64,000 bases of DNA, taken from positions 3,658,001 through 3,722,000 of the forward strand of contig NZ_CP092074.1 of the NCBI RefSeq assembly GCF_024138715.1, written 5' to 3'. Below are positions 32,912 through 41,919 of this stretch, piece after piece. This stretch comes from Emticicia sp. 21SJ11W-3. Lineage in GTDB: Bacteria; Bacteroidota; Bacteroidia; Cytophagales; Spirosomataceae. Both the position numbers and the translations under genes were made by a program. The first letter of the stretch is position 1, and every line of letters begins with the position of its first letter. The notes below the pieces were generated by a model. That model ran no database searches. It was not told the DNA's origin and saw only the letters and a list, made by a program, of their open reading frames with translations.

Positions 32912-33736
32912 TTGAAAAATACCAGCGTTTGCGTACTTATTCCGGTCTATCAGCAGCAACTGACTGCCTTTGAAGCCATCTCGCTTGAGCAGGGTGTCAG
33001 GGTTCTGGGTAACTATCCTATTATTCTGGTTAAACCTTCTTCGCTTAATGTCGGTTATCTGCTGGAAAAGTACCCACAATTGCAGACCCAAAATTTTGAC
33101 GATGGTTATTTTAAAAGCACGCTAACTTACAACCGGCTTTTGTTATCAGAAGAATTTTATGCACGTTTTACGGCCTACGAATATATGCTGATTTACCAGC
33201 TGGATGCCTTTGTTTTCAGAGATGAACTGGCTTACTGGTGCAATCAGGGCTACGACTACATTGGGGCTCCCTGGCGTATTGAAATTGAGTTTGACAACCA
33301 ATGGAAAGAATGGGTCTGGCAGTTTAAAAAACAGCTGGCCATCTGGTTCAATCTGAAAGAAGACCTGCATGGCAAATATGGCCCCAAAGAAATAATCATG
33401 AAACGAAGTGTAGGCAATGGCGGGTTCTCTTTAAGAAAAACCCAAAAGCTACTAAGCCTGATACCACGCAACCACAAAAAAATAGAGGAGTATCTGGCAA
33501 TGGCGGCCACCCACCCTGCTTACAATGAAGATATGTTCTGGTGTATTGAGCTGAACCGCTATTTTAAACAGGTGCGTACTCCGGGCTGGAGGCAGGCATT
33601 GAAATTTGCTGTTGAACACATGCCCCAAAAAGCCTACGAACTCAACAAAGGCTTACCTTTTGGCTGCCATGCCTGGGATATTTACGAAACAGAATTCTGG
33701 AAGGTGCATATTGGCGAGCAGGGCTATAAACTATAA
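32912..33736 (+). CDS. DUF5672 family protein, glycosyltransferase-like
   Basis: A 274-residue protein matching the DUF5672 pattern found beside glycan genes: VCVLIPVYQ at the start, FKSTLTYNRLLLSEEFYARF, YEYMLIYQLDAFVFRDEL (a DxD-like acidic site in a GT-A context), GYDYIGAPW, and VGNGGFSLRK near 167. The start is TTG at 32912 (MKNTSVCVLIP), 34 bases after the SDR stop. It probably transfers a sugar; donor and acceptor are unknown. The next gene begins 15 bases later. Confidence 0.75.
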   Translation: MKNTSVCVLIPVYQQQLTAFEAISLEQGVRVLGNYPIILVKPSSLNVGYLLEKYPQLQTQNFDDGYFKSTLTYNRLLLSEEFYARFTAYEYMLIYQLDAFVFRDELAYWCNQGYDYIGAPWRIEIEFDNQWKEWVWQFKKQLAIWFNLKEDLHGKYGPKEIIMKRSVGNGGFSLRKTQKLLSLIPRNHKKIEEYLAMAATHPAYNEDMFWCIELNRYFKQVRTPGWRQALKFAVEHMPQKAYELNKGLPFGCHAWDIYETEFWKVHIGEQGYKL

Positions 33737-33751
33737 GAAAAGATTTAACCT

Positions 33752-34918
33752 ATGAGGAAATACTGTGGTACCCCGCGTGAAACCATTCCGCTAAAAGTGA
33801 TGGATTTCTTCGTGGATGTATATGCCAGCCTGTTTTTTAAAAAACGCCCCCGTAACTACTCTGTTACGTCGCCCAAACGAGTGCTGATAGCCTCTCTTGG
33901 GCATTTGGGCGATGCCCTTACGGTTACGTATCTGTTTCCGATAATAAAGAAAAAGTATCCGGATATCATTATAGATTTGCTTGCGCCAAGCTGGTGTGCG
34001 CCCGTTAATGAGCATAATCCTTACATAGACCGCACCATTTATATAGACCACTACCAGACCAACCGCAGGAAGATAAATGGCAGAGAAAAGCTTGCACAAT
34101 TTTACAGTACCTTCCGTGCTGCTATACCATTGCTACAACAGCATTCTTATGATTACTATATAGATGTCAGATACAGCGATGCCGTAGCACATTTTGTGTT
34201 GCCGTTTATAAAAACAGGCCGTACCCTGGGTTTTGCCCGGCGCGGACTGGGAGGCCTGCTGGATATTGAATTTGATGTACCCGACGGTGAGTTTCATCAT
34301 TTCGATATGTATTTTATGCTTCTGCGCGAAATGGGTATTACCGGCACGCTGGCAGACGTGGAACCTTATTTCCCGATTGCCCCCGGCGTAAACACCGGGC
34401 GCATAGCAGAAAAAACAACCCTGCCCATGGCGCCATATCTTATGGTTTTTCCGGAGTCTGGTGGAGAACAGAAACAGTTATCGGCTGCCTTTTGGGCGGC
34501 GGTGCTGAACGACCTGCTCGCTAAAACCGGATATAACGTATTGCTTTGCGGGCAAACAACGCTTTCGCAACAGATACTGGTTCAGGTTGAGGCACCGTTA
34601 AGAAACAGAATTACTGATACATCGGGCAAAATAAATATTCATGAGCTAGCTCTTTTATCGCAACAGGCCACTTATGCACTTACGCTTGATTCGTTCCCCG
34701 AGCATCTGTGCAGCATCTTTTGCAAAACCATTACCGTCTACAAAAGTGTAGGCTATCCGTTTTTTCCGCTGGCAAATCTGCCGGTTTACCTTATTCATAA
34801 TCATAAGGCAAGCATTGGCTTACCCTTTGAGCGTAATAATGTTGAAACCGTTTATGTAGCACACCCTGAAAGTGCCGAAGTAAAAGAGCTGATTGTTAAT
34901 AGAATAATTAATCATTAA
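33752..34918 (+). CDS. Glycosyltransferase family 9 protein (heptosyltransferase-like)
   Basis: A 388-residue GT-B enzyme. RVLIASLGHLGDALTVTYLFPIIKKKYPD near residue 43 is the GT9 N-terminal signature, and the C-terminal half has MVFPESGGEQKQLSAAFW and ITDTSGKINIHELALLSQQATYALTLDSFPEHL, equivalent to the nucleotide-sugar binding region. GT9 enzymes add heptose or related sugars to lipid-linked glycans at the cytoplasmic face. It ends four bases before the GT4 start. Confidence 0.85.
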   Translation: MRKYCGTPRETIPLKVMDFFVDVYASLFFKKRPRNYSVTSPKRVLIASLGHLGDALTVTYLFPIIKKKYPDIIIDLLAPSWCAPVNEHNPYIDRTIYIDHYQTNRRKINGREKLAQFYSTFRAAIPLLQQHSYDYYIDVRYSDAVAHFVLPFIKTGRTLGFARRGLGGLLDIEFDVPDGEFHHFDMYFMLLREMGITGTLADVEPYFPIAPGVNTGRIAEKTTLPMAPYLMVFPESGGEQKQLSAAFWAAVLNDLLAKTGYNVLLCGQTTLSQQILVQVEAPLRNRITDTSGKINIHELALLSQQATYALTLDSFPEHLCSIFCKTITVYKSVGYPFFPLANLPVYLIHNHKASIGLPFERNNVETVYVAHPESAEVKELIVNRIINH

Positions 34919-34921
34919 AAA

Positions 34922-36178
34922 ATGAGCAGAGTAGTTTTAGATGGCGCCGTTTTAGGTCTGGGTTTTTTTAATGAACAATCGCGAACGGGTATTTACCGTG
35001 TGGCAGAAAATCTGATTTACGGTCTGCATCGCAGCCCCGACATTGAACTTGCCATTACAGGCACCCAACATTTACCCGAAATTCTGGGGTTTCTAGAAAA
35101 AAACTACCCAAATGCAGGCTATCCGGTTCTGAATACACCCAAAGACCTGAGATATGCCCACTTTGAAAACAGCCTGGTTTCGGCCTTTGCTTACAAGTCG
35201 TTGCCTCAAAAACTGATAAGAGAAGTATTTACCAGGCTTAGGGCGCGCCTGAAACCCGGGTATAATCCGGTTATCAGCGCTTTAGAGCAATATGACGTTT
35301 ATCATTCGCCTTTTTTACCAACCCCGGCGGGTCTGGAAGCCTTAACCAAACCTGCCAGAGTTATTACGGTTCATGATATAATCCCTTATCTGTTTCCTCA
35401 ATATTTTGGCGAATGGAACGTGAGCATAACCAAACAGATTTTAGATTGTATCAAAAAGGGTACTTATCCGGTTTGTATTTCAGAATCAACCAAAAACGAC
35501 CTCTGTGAAGCAACGGGGGTATCGCCTGACAGAGTATTTGTGGTACCGCTGGCTGCATCGGCAGAGAAATTTTATCAGGTAAGAGATAACGAAGAAATTG
35601 AGTACGTTCTTAAAAAATATGGTATCAGTGTGCATAAGCGATACTTGTTGTCGCTGTCTACTTTAGAACCACGAAAAAACATTGAGCGAACCATCAGAAG
35701 CTTTATTAAGCTGGTTGAGCAAGAAAAAATTGAAGACCTTAACCTGGTTTTGGTTGGCACCAAAGGCTGGGACTTTGAAGCAATTTTTGATGAGATAAAG
35801 GCTAATCCTTCCTTAAGAGACAAAATAATTATAACAGGTTATGTAGAAGACAAAGACCTGGCAGCCATTTATTCAGCTGCATTGGGTTTTGTGTATCCCT
35901 CTTTGTATGAAGGTTTTGGCTTGCCACCACTTGAAGCCATGCAATGCGGCACACCGGTTATTTCATCAACCAAAAGCTCGTTGCCCGAGGTAGTTGAAGA
36001 CGCCGGCATACTGGTTGACCCCACCGATGAAGAAGCCATAGCCGGTGCCATGCTACAATTATATACCGACAAAAACCTGCATCTGGCACTTAGTAAAAAA
36101 TCTCTGGCGCAGGCTCAGAAGTTCTCGTGGGATAAATTCACCGAACAACACCTGCAGATTTACCGCCAGATATGCTGA
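34922..36178 (+). CDS. Glycosyltransferase family 4 protein
   Basis: A 418-residue GT-B enzyme. SRTGIYRVAENLIYGL is near the N-terminus, VHDIIPYLFPQYFGEW near 147, LSTLEPRKNIERTI near 244, and the donor-binding SLYEGFGLPPLEAMQCGTPVISS near 327 with its E-x7-E pair. It is the last gene of the SDR-SDR-DUF5672-GT9-GT4 unit. The rhamnosyl/mannosyl-type GT4 families look alike, so the sugar is undetermined. A weak hairpin follows. Confidence 0.9.
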   Translation: MSRVVLDGAVLGLGFFNEQSRTGIYRVAENLIYGLHRSPDIELAITGTQHLPEILGFLEKNYPNAGYPVLNTPKDLRYAHFENSLVSAFAYKSLPQKLIREVFTRLRARLKPGYNPVISALEQYDVYHSPFLPTPAGLEALTKPARVITVHDIIPYLFPQYFGEWNVSITKQILDCIKKGTYPVCISESTKNDLCEATGVSPDRVFVVPLAASAEKFYQVRDNEEIEYVLKKYGISVHKRYLLSLSTLEPRKNIERTIRSFIKLVEQEKIEDLNLVLVGTKGWDFEAIFDEIKANPSLRDKIIITGYVEDKDLAAIYSAALGFVYPSLYEGFGLPPLEAMQCGTPVISSTKSSLPEVVEDAGILVDPTDEEAIAGAMLQLYTDKNLHLALSKKSLAQAQKFSWDKFTEQHLQIYRQIC

Positions 36179-36207
36179 CAGGCAAAACTGAATAACAAAC
36201 ACCAAAA

Positions 36208-36259
36208 AAAGCTATCACTTTTGCAGCAGGTGCTTGGCCTGCGGCGCAGTAATAGCTTT
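36208..36259. terminator. Weak terminator between GT4 and osmC-like genes
   Basis: AAAGCTATCACT (36208-36219) pairs imperfectly with AGTAATAGCTTT (36248-36259) around a GC-rich loop. It lies between convergent genes. Confidence 0.5.
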
Positions 36260-36281
36260 CTACTATCGCATTTATGAGGCA

Positions 36282-36692
36282 TTAAGCCAATGTAGCATCT
36301 ACCGATATTTTAGTGTTCAATAGCTTTGATATCGGGCAGTTAGCCTCTGCATCTGCTACCAGCTCATCAAACTTTTCTTTTGTAATTTCAGGCACGCTGG
36401 CGTTCAGTATCAAATGAGAAAGGGTAATTTCACCGTTTTCAAAAGTAATCTCACATTTGGTCTCTAGTTTTTCAGGCACAAAACCAGCCCCCGAAAGGTT
36501 GAAACTTAGTTTCATGGTAAAACATCCGGCATGAGCGGCTGCAATCAGTTCTTCAGGATTTGTACCTACTCCTTCTGCAAAACGAGAATTAAATGAATAC
36601 TGTGTTTCGTTCAGTACTGTGCTTTGTGTTGTCAGGTGGCCATTGCCTTCTTTACCTGTTCCTTGCCAAACGGCAGTTGCATTTCTTTTCAT
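36282..36692 (-). CDS. OsmC family peroxiredoxin
   Basis: A 136-residue OsmC/Ohr-type protein. The two redox cysteines are in AHAGCFTMKL near residue 57 and ANCPISKLL near 118; GVGTNPEELIAAAHAGCF is the OsmC subgroup signature. It reduces organic hydroperoxides in the cytoplasm using a cysteine pair. It appears monocistronic and divergent from the YhhN-like gene across 193 bases with no obvious gene. Confidence 0.92.
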   Translation of the reverse strand: MKRNATAVWQGTGKEGNGHLTTQSTVLNETQYSFNSRFAEGVGTNPEELIAAAHAGCFTMKLSFNLSGAGFVPEKLETKCEITFENGEITLSHLILNASVPEITKEKFDELVADAEANCPISKLLNTKISVDATLA

Positions 36693-36885
36693 TTCTCTTT
36701 TTTATTTTAGATGTAGTTAAAATTGCCTTGCAAAATTACAAGGCACAATTGTATGATGATATTAAAAAATTAATACCTTTATTGAAAGCGTTAGTAGCCA
36801 TGAAGCAATGAGAGACAGTGCTAAATTTTCAAAATCAAGAAAATTCAGTACTTTTGTCATACAATTGCTATTTTAAACTTCAAAA

Positions 36886-37560
36886 ATGCCTTTAAGGTTA
36901 AAACTATTTTACCTGCTCAGTTGTTTGATCGACACTGGTGCATATACCCTCAATCCGGGTTCTCCAAACTATTTCTGCGTCTTACCAGTACTTTGCCTTC
37001 TGGCGTTTTATTACTCGGCAAGAAGGAAAGATTTGAAACTGAAAGACTATACCTATGGCCTGGGTTTGCTTTTTGCGGCCATAGCAGATATCTTCTTTGA
37101 ATTTGAGAACGAGTACATCAAGTCAACTGCTTTGCTGTTTTATTCACTCTCTTACTCATTTTACATTTCTACCGTAAGGCATGAAGCAGTTTTTGGTACA
37201 ACCTGGAAAGACCTGCAAAAAATTGCCCTGAGTATTGCACTTATCAGCGCACCAGTTCTAATTGTATCGCCGGTGCTTGGCTCAGCCTTTTTCTTTTCTT
37301 CAATATTGTACATGACATTTTTAGCCTTGCTTATTATTACAGCACTAATGCGCAAAGCCAGCAACAGCAGCTATTACTGGTTTTTGGCAGGCTCAGTATT
37401 TTTTTCAATCCTGACAATCTCCGAAATATATTTTTTATTTGTTTCACCAGCCAGCGTACACGTCTACTTTCAGATACTGTTTTACGTAATGGCACAGTTT
37501 TCGATTTTTCAGGGTGTAACCAAAACCTTCAGGAATTTTTACGAACCCGAGCTGAAATGA
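36886..37560 (+). CDS. YhhN/TMEM86-like membrane protein (possible lysoplasmalogenase)
   Basis: A 224-residue protein with about eight transmembrane segments. GLLFAAIADIFFEFE near residue 65 and LFYSLSYSFYISTV near 85 recall the conserved aspartate-containing segments of the YhhN family, whose characterised members cleave lysoplasmalogens. The C-terminal YVMAQFSIFQGVTK also fits. The match is by overall topology and motifs only. Its last 22 bases overlap the convergent VOC gene. Confidence 0.6.
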   Translation: MPLRLKLFYLLSCLIDTGAYTLNPGSPNYFCVLPVLCLLAFYYSARRKDLKLKDYTYGLGLLFAAIADIFFEFENEYIKSTALLFYSLSYSFYISTVRHEAVFGTTWKDLQKIALSIALISAPVLIVSPVLGSAFFFSSILYMTFLALLIITALMRKASNSSYYWFLAGSVFFSILTISEIYFLFVSPASVHVYFQILFYVMAQFSIFQGVTKTFRNFYEPELK

Positions 37561-37913
37561 GGGTTAAAAATAACACCCACCACATTGCCCCAGGGGTCTT
37601 TTGCAGCGGCAACTTTTATGCCGTCACCAACGTCGGTGGGGTCTTCGTATAGCGTAGCGCCATTGGCCAGCAGGGTAGCCAGCACGGCCTCAACATCTGC
37701 TACACCCCAATAGGTTACTACGCCATCGGTTTTGCCATCATTTTTTTCGTCTGGCACCAGGCCAAGTTCAAACCCACCAATATTATAACCTACATAAAAA
37801 GGCTGGTCGAAATAAGGCTCTGTTTCAAATACACGGCTATACCAGGCTTTTGCCTCATCTAAATTGGCTACTTTATAAGTGGTGGTGCGTAAACCCAAAA
37901 ACGGTGAACTCAT
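37539..37913 (-). CDS. VOC family protein (glyoxalase/bleomycin-resistance fold)
   Basis: A 124-residue single VOC module pair. LRTTTYKVANLDEAKAWYSRVFETEPYFDQP opens the first beta-alpha-beta unit, and VADVEAVLATLLANGATLYEDPTDVGDGIKVAAAKDPWGNVVGVIFNP the second. Possible metal residues sit in FELGLVP and near the C-terminus. The substrate is unknown. It overlaps the end of the convergent YhhN-like gene. Confidence 0.85.
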   Translation of the reverse strand: MSSPFLGLRTTTYKVANLDEAKAWYSRVFETEPYFDQPFYVGYNIGGFELGLVPDEKNDGKTDGVVTYWGVADVEAVLATLLANGATLYEDPTDVGDGIKVAAAKDPWGNVVGVIFNPHFSSGS

Positions 37914-38197
37914 AGTTTTTAATAATAATAAAGGTGATTAATGTGCGGCAAATCCATCTGATTGGCTGGCCATAAAACGTCGAAAGATAAGCGAATAAAA
38001 ACGAATTATCATCAGCAGCGGTCAACACTTTTTTGAGCCTAAAAAAAACCTAATGCTTCCGGCTGGCAACACCCTTCCATGTGGCTTCAGGCCTTAAGTG
38101 CGCGCAGATGCTGTGTATAAATTAAAGACAAAAATGTGCATCATCTTTGCTTTATAACTCATTAGGTAAGATATTTGCAAAAAAGCGTTTAATCTGA

Positions 38198-40258
38198 ATG
38201 TCTGCCGAGCAAGTAATATTAATCAACCTTTTGTTATACTTTATTGGGTTTTCGTTGCTGCTGTTTAAACGAAACACCTTAAGTGAACAATCGGTGGGTC
38301 TTCTTTCCATTTCGCTCAATGTGGTGGGGGTGCTTTTTTCTATGGGTATCAGCATCAATAATGGCTCCGGGTATGTAATCCACCTCGACTGGTTCCATTT
38401 TGGTTCAACCACATTTGCAATTGATATTCTGCTGAACGAACTCACCTACATGATGTTTTTTCTGGTTCAGTTTATTGCTTTATGGGTACAGGTGTTTTCT
38501 ATGCGCTATATGTCTGGCGACACCGACTTTGGCCGTTACTATGCCTATATTAACCTATTTGTGCTGGCTATGCTGGGCATTGTCATTTCAGGCAATCTGC
38601 TCATGATTTATATTTTCTGGGAGCTCGTCGGGCTGTGTTCATATCTGCTCATTGGTTTCTGGTATGAAAAACAATCGGCCACAAATGCGGCCAAAAAGGC
38701 GTTTCTGGTCAATCGCGTTGGTGATGTGGGCTTTCTGATAGGTATTTTTCTGGTTTACCGCTATTTTGGCACATTTGATATTTCGCTGATAGCAGAAAAA
38801 GCCAAACTGTTGTCGGCCGAAGCTTTTGGCAGCCCGGTTATTACCACAATGGGTTTGCTTATTTTTTGCGGTTGCGTGGCCAAGTCGGCGCAATTACCCT
38901 TACAGGCCTGGCTGCCTGACGCCATGGAAGGCCCCACGCCGGTTTCGGCGCTTATACATGCAGCTACTATGGTTGCCGCCGGTATCTTTCTGATGGCAAG
39001 GGTGTATCCGCTTCTTAACCCGGACGCACTACTTGTAATGGCGTTGGTTGGTATATTTACAGCCTTGCTCGGAGCCTTATCGGCGCTTAACCAATATGAT
39101 ATTAAAAAATTACTGGCCTACTCTACCATCTCTCAGCTTGGGCTTATGGTAGTAGCTTTAGGCACAGGCGCTGTTAATGCCGCATTGTTTCATTTACTTA
39201 CTCACGCTTTTTTTAAGGCAGGCCTGTTTTTGTCGGCCGGGGCTGTTATTCACTATACACATCATCAACAGGATATGCGCCAGATGGGCAACCTGCGCAG
39301 GCAGATGCCGGTTATATTTTACTGCTACACTATATGTGCCGCAGCTCTGGCGGGTATTCCGTTTTTTTCTGGCTTTTTGTCTAAAGATGCCATTATTGTA
39401 GCAGCTTTCGACTGGGCCAGTCATCAGTCGTCTACTGCCGCCTATATCCTTCCTGTATGCACACTTGTGGTTTCAGGGCTGAGCGCTTTTTATATGATGC
39501 GCCAGGTGTATCTGGTTTTTCTGGATTATGAAGATAACCCCGTTGAATTGATATCTTCCGGAGCCATTAGTTTATATAAGAGACTCACCCGCCGCATTGA
39601 AGGAATAGTAAACGTGGATGATAAACCGGACGAAGACGATAAACTGATTATTGAACACTTTTATGAAACCATGCAGGAAATGGGTCCCATGGAATGGTCG
39701 GTTCTGGTAATGGCTGTGGCTTCAATAGGCTTTGTTTTTTCATTAAACCCATTTTATGCCGAAAGCAGCTGGTTCTTTGAGTCGTTCCCTCATCATTCCG
39801 GTGGTTTCCATTGGATGGCCCTCATTGCCATGCTGGTTTCAGCTGCCGGGCTATGGCTCGGTTACAGATACACCAGAGAAGAAAGAGCCACCATTGATCA
39901 ATTTAAAACCCAGCCTGATGGAATGTTTAACAGGCTTATATTTCATAATTTTTACCTGAGCGAAATTTACCAGATAGTTTTTGTGAATCCGGTTTTGAGT
40001 ATCAGCCCTTATATTCATAAGTTTGACGTAGTGGTCATTGACGGAATCGTTAATCTGTCTGCCAGACTAATGTTGCTGATTTCAGAATTAGTGAGCTGGA
40101 TAGAACAGAACATCATTGATGGCTTTGTTAACTTTGTAGCTAATTCGACGGCAAAAATGGGTAGTTATACCCGTCAGATTCAGAACGGAAAAGCCCAGAC
40201 ATACATTATCACCATTTTTGTTTGTCTGGTTTTATTAATAGTTTATTTAATAGTATAA
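38198..40258 (+). CDS. nuoL: NADH-quinone oxidoreductase subunit L
   Basis: A 686-residue antiporter-like complex I subunit with 14-16 transmembrane segments. WELVGLCSYLLIGFWYEK near 140, AFLVNRVGDVGF near 165, WLPDAMEGPTPVSALIHAATMV near 236 and KKLLAYSTISQLGLM near 300 carry the conserved Glu/Lys/His proton-channel residues. The long C-terminal amphipathic helix and last TM (residues 600-686) are present. It is followed by nuoM and nuoN, with 33 and 50 bases between. Confidence 0.96.
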   Translation: MSAEQVILINLLLYFIGFSLLLFKRNTLSEQSVGLLSISLNVVGVLFSMGISINNGSGYVIHLDWFHFGSTTFAIDILLNELTYMMFFLVQFIALWVQVFSMRYMSGDTDFGRYYAYINLFVLAMLGIVISGNLLMIYIFWELVGLCSYLLIGFWYEKQSATNAAKKAFLVNRVGDVGFLIGIFLVYRYFGTFDISLIAEKAKLLSAEAFGSPVITTMGLLIFCGCVAKSAQLPLQAWLPDAMEGPTPVSALIHAATMVAAGIFLMARVYPLLNPDALLVMALVGIFTALLGALSALNQYDIKKLLAYSTISQLGLMVVALGTGAVNAALFHLLTHAFFKAGLFLSAGAVIHYTHHQQDMRQMGNLRRQMPVIFYCYTICAAALAGIPFFSGFLSKDAIIVAAFDWASHQSSTAAYILPVCTLVVSGLSAFYMMRQVYLVFLDYEDNPVELISSGAISLYKRLTRRIEGIVNVDDKPDEDDKLIIEHFYETMQEMGPMEWSVLVMAVASIGFVFSLNPFYAESSWFFESFPHHSGGFHWMALIAMLVSAAGLWLGYRYTREERATIDQFKTQPDGMFNRLIFHNFYLSEIYQIVFVNPVLSISPYIHKFDVVVIDGIVNLSARLMLLISELVSWIEQNIIDGFVNFVANSTAKMGSYTRQIQNGKAQTYIITIFVCLVLLIVYLIV

Positions 40259-40291
40259 CCTTATTAAAATTCTCGGACCGGGAAAAACGGC

Positions 40292-41869
40292 ATGAATAAT
40301 ATTCTACTTTCAACACTTATTTTTCTTCCGATAATAGCGGCGGTGCTGGTGTTGTTATTGCCCGATACCTACAAAGATTCTTTCAAGTGGATATCGGTGC
40401 TGGTAAGTTTTATTAACCTACTCAATATCATTACCCTCTACAGCACCTATGATACGCAGCTGACGGGCTTTCAGTTTCTGGAGCATTATGAGTGGATACG
40501 CCTGGGGCTGGGTAATCTGGGCAGCTTGTCTATTGACTACATACTGGGCGTAGATGGTATCAATCTACCTATGGTGCTGCTGTCAGGTATTGTGTTTGTG
40601 GTAGGCGCGGTGGCGTCATTCAACATTTCCCACCGGCAAAAAGCCTATCATTCATTGTATCTGTTACTTTCAGGAACGGTTCTGGGTTGCTTTGTTGCAC
40701 TAGACTTCTTTCTGTTCTTTATTTTCTTTGAGTTTATGTTGCTGCCCATGTATTTTCTGATTGGAATATGGGGTGGAGAACGAAGAGAGTATGCCGCCAT
40801 CAAGTTTTTCATTTACACCTTCGTTGGGTCTGTTTTTATACTGATAGTAATGATTGGCCTGGGGATGTCGGTACAGGATACCCTGCTGACACAGGAACTG
40901 AACACCACTGTACATACTTTTGATTTCCGGCTGCTGAACGACACCCGCAATTTTATTCCTTTTTCGTTATTGTCGCCAGACAGCCCCCATCAGATATTCG
41001 GTATGGCTCCGCGAGCCTTTGCTTTTATATTACTGCTGATTGGCTTTGGCATTAAACTTCCGGCTGTGCCATTACACACCTGGCTGCCCGATGCCCACGT
41101 AGAAGCGCCAACGCCGGTTTCGGTTATTCTGGCTGGTGTATTGCTGAAAATAGGCGCCTACGGGTTTATTCGTATTGCCTATGGGTTTTTCCCTGATGCC
41201 GCCCAGCAATTTGCAATGGTGGTGGCCGGGGCAGGCGTTTTATCTATTATTTACGGAGCCTTTAATGCACTGGCACAAAAAGACCTTAAAAAGATGATTG
41301 CCTACTCGTCGGTATCGCACATGGGTTTTGTGTTGCTGGGTATTGCGTCTCTTACTGCCGAAGGCATAAACGGCGCCATATACCAGATGTTTGGCCACGG
41401 TATTTTGTCTGCCATGCTCTTCCTAATTGCCGGCGTAATATACGACCGCACCCATAACCGCATTATTGATAATTTCAGAGGTTTGTCTACCCGTATGCCT
41501 TTGTTTACACTGGCTGTAACCATTGGTTTTTTTGGTGGCCTGGGCCTGCCTGCCTTACCGGGTTTTATAGGAGAGTTTTTTACGCTGATGGGTGGTTTTA
41601 AATCGCAGCTATTGCCCGACTGGATTCCGATGCTGGCCACTTTAGGCCTTGTGCTTTCGGCAGCCTATTTTTTATGGACATTGCAGAAAATGTTTTTCGG
41701 AAAATTCTGGGTTAACCGTAATCAGGAATCCCACATGAAAGACCTGGACATCCGCGAGATGGTAATGCTTTATGGCCTGGCTGCCCTGGCTTTTGCTTTT
41801 GGCGTTTTCCCTAATCTGATTTTTGACGTAAGCAGCGAGAGCGTAAGAATTTTTATAACCAAATTTTAG
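40292..41869 (+). CDS. nuoM: NADH-quinone oxidoreductase subunit M
   Basis: A 525-residue antiporter-like complex I subunit. YILGVDGINLPMVLLSG near 85, FFEFMLLPMYFLIGIWGGERREYAAIKFFIYT near 147 (key Glu), LPAVPLHTWLPDAHVEAPTPVSVILAGVLLKIGAYG near 250 and KKMIAYSSVSHMGFVLLG near 330 are the family blocks. It pumps protons together with NuoL and NuoN in the inner membrane. Confidence 0.97.
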   Translation: MNNILLSTLIFLPIIAAVLVLLLPDTYKDSFKWISVLVSFINLLNIITLYSTYDTQLTGFQFLEHYEWIRLGLGNLGSLSIDYILGVDGINLPMVLLSGIVFVVGAVASFNISHRQKAYHSLYLLLSGTVLGCFVALDFFLFFIFFEFMLLPMYFLIGIWGGERREYAAIKFFIYTFVGSVFILIVMIGLGMSVQDTLLTQELNTTVHTFDFRLLNDTRNFIPFSLLSPDSPHQIFGMAPRAFAFILLLIGFGIKLPAVPLHTWLPDAHVEAPTPVSVILAGVLLKIGAYGFIRIAYGFFPDAAQQFAMVVAGAGVLSIIYGAFNALAQKDLKKMIAYSSVSHMGFVLLGIASLTAEGINGAIYQMFGHGILSAMLFLIAGVIYDRTHNRIIDNFRGLSTRMPLFTLAVTIGFFGGLGLPALPGFIGEFFTLMGGFKSQLLPDWIPMLATLGLVLSAAYFLWTLQKMFFGKFWVNRNQESHMKDLDIREMVMLYGLAALAFAFGVFPNLIFDVSSESVRIFITKF

Positions 41870-41919
41870 AAGAATCTACCCACAGCCAGGCACCCAACAG
41901 CCGGTTTATAACACAGGTA

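Noticed and set aside
36593-36811. 72-codon plus-strand frame over the osmC-like start
   Set aside because: Mostly antisense to OsmC and its leader, with no support.
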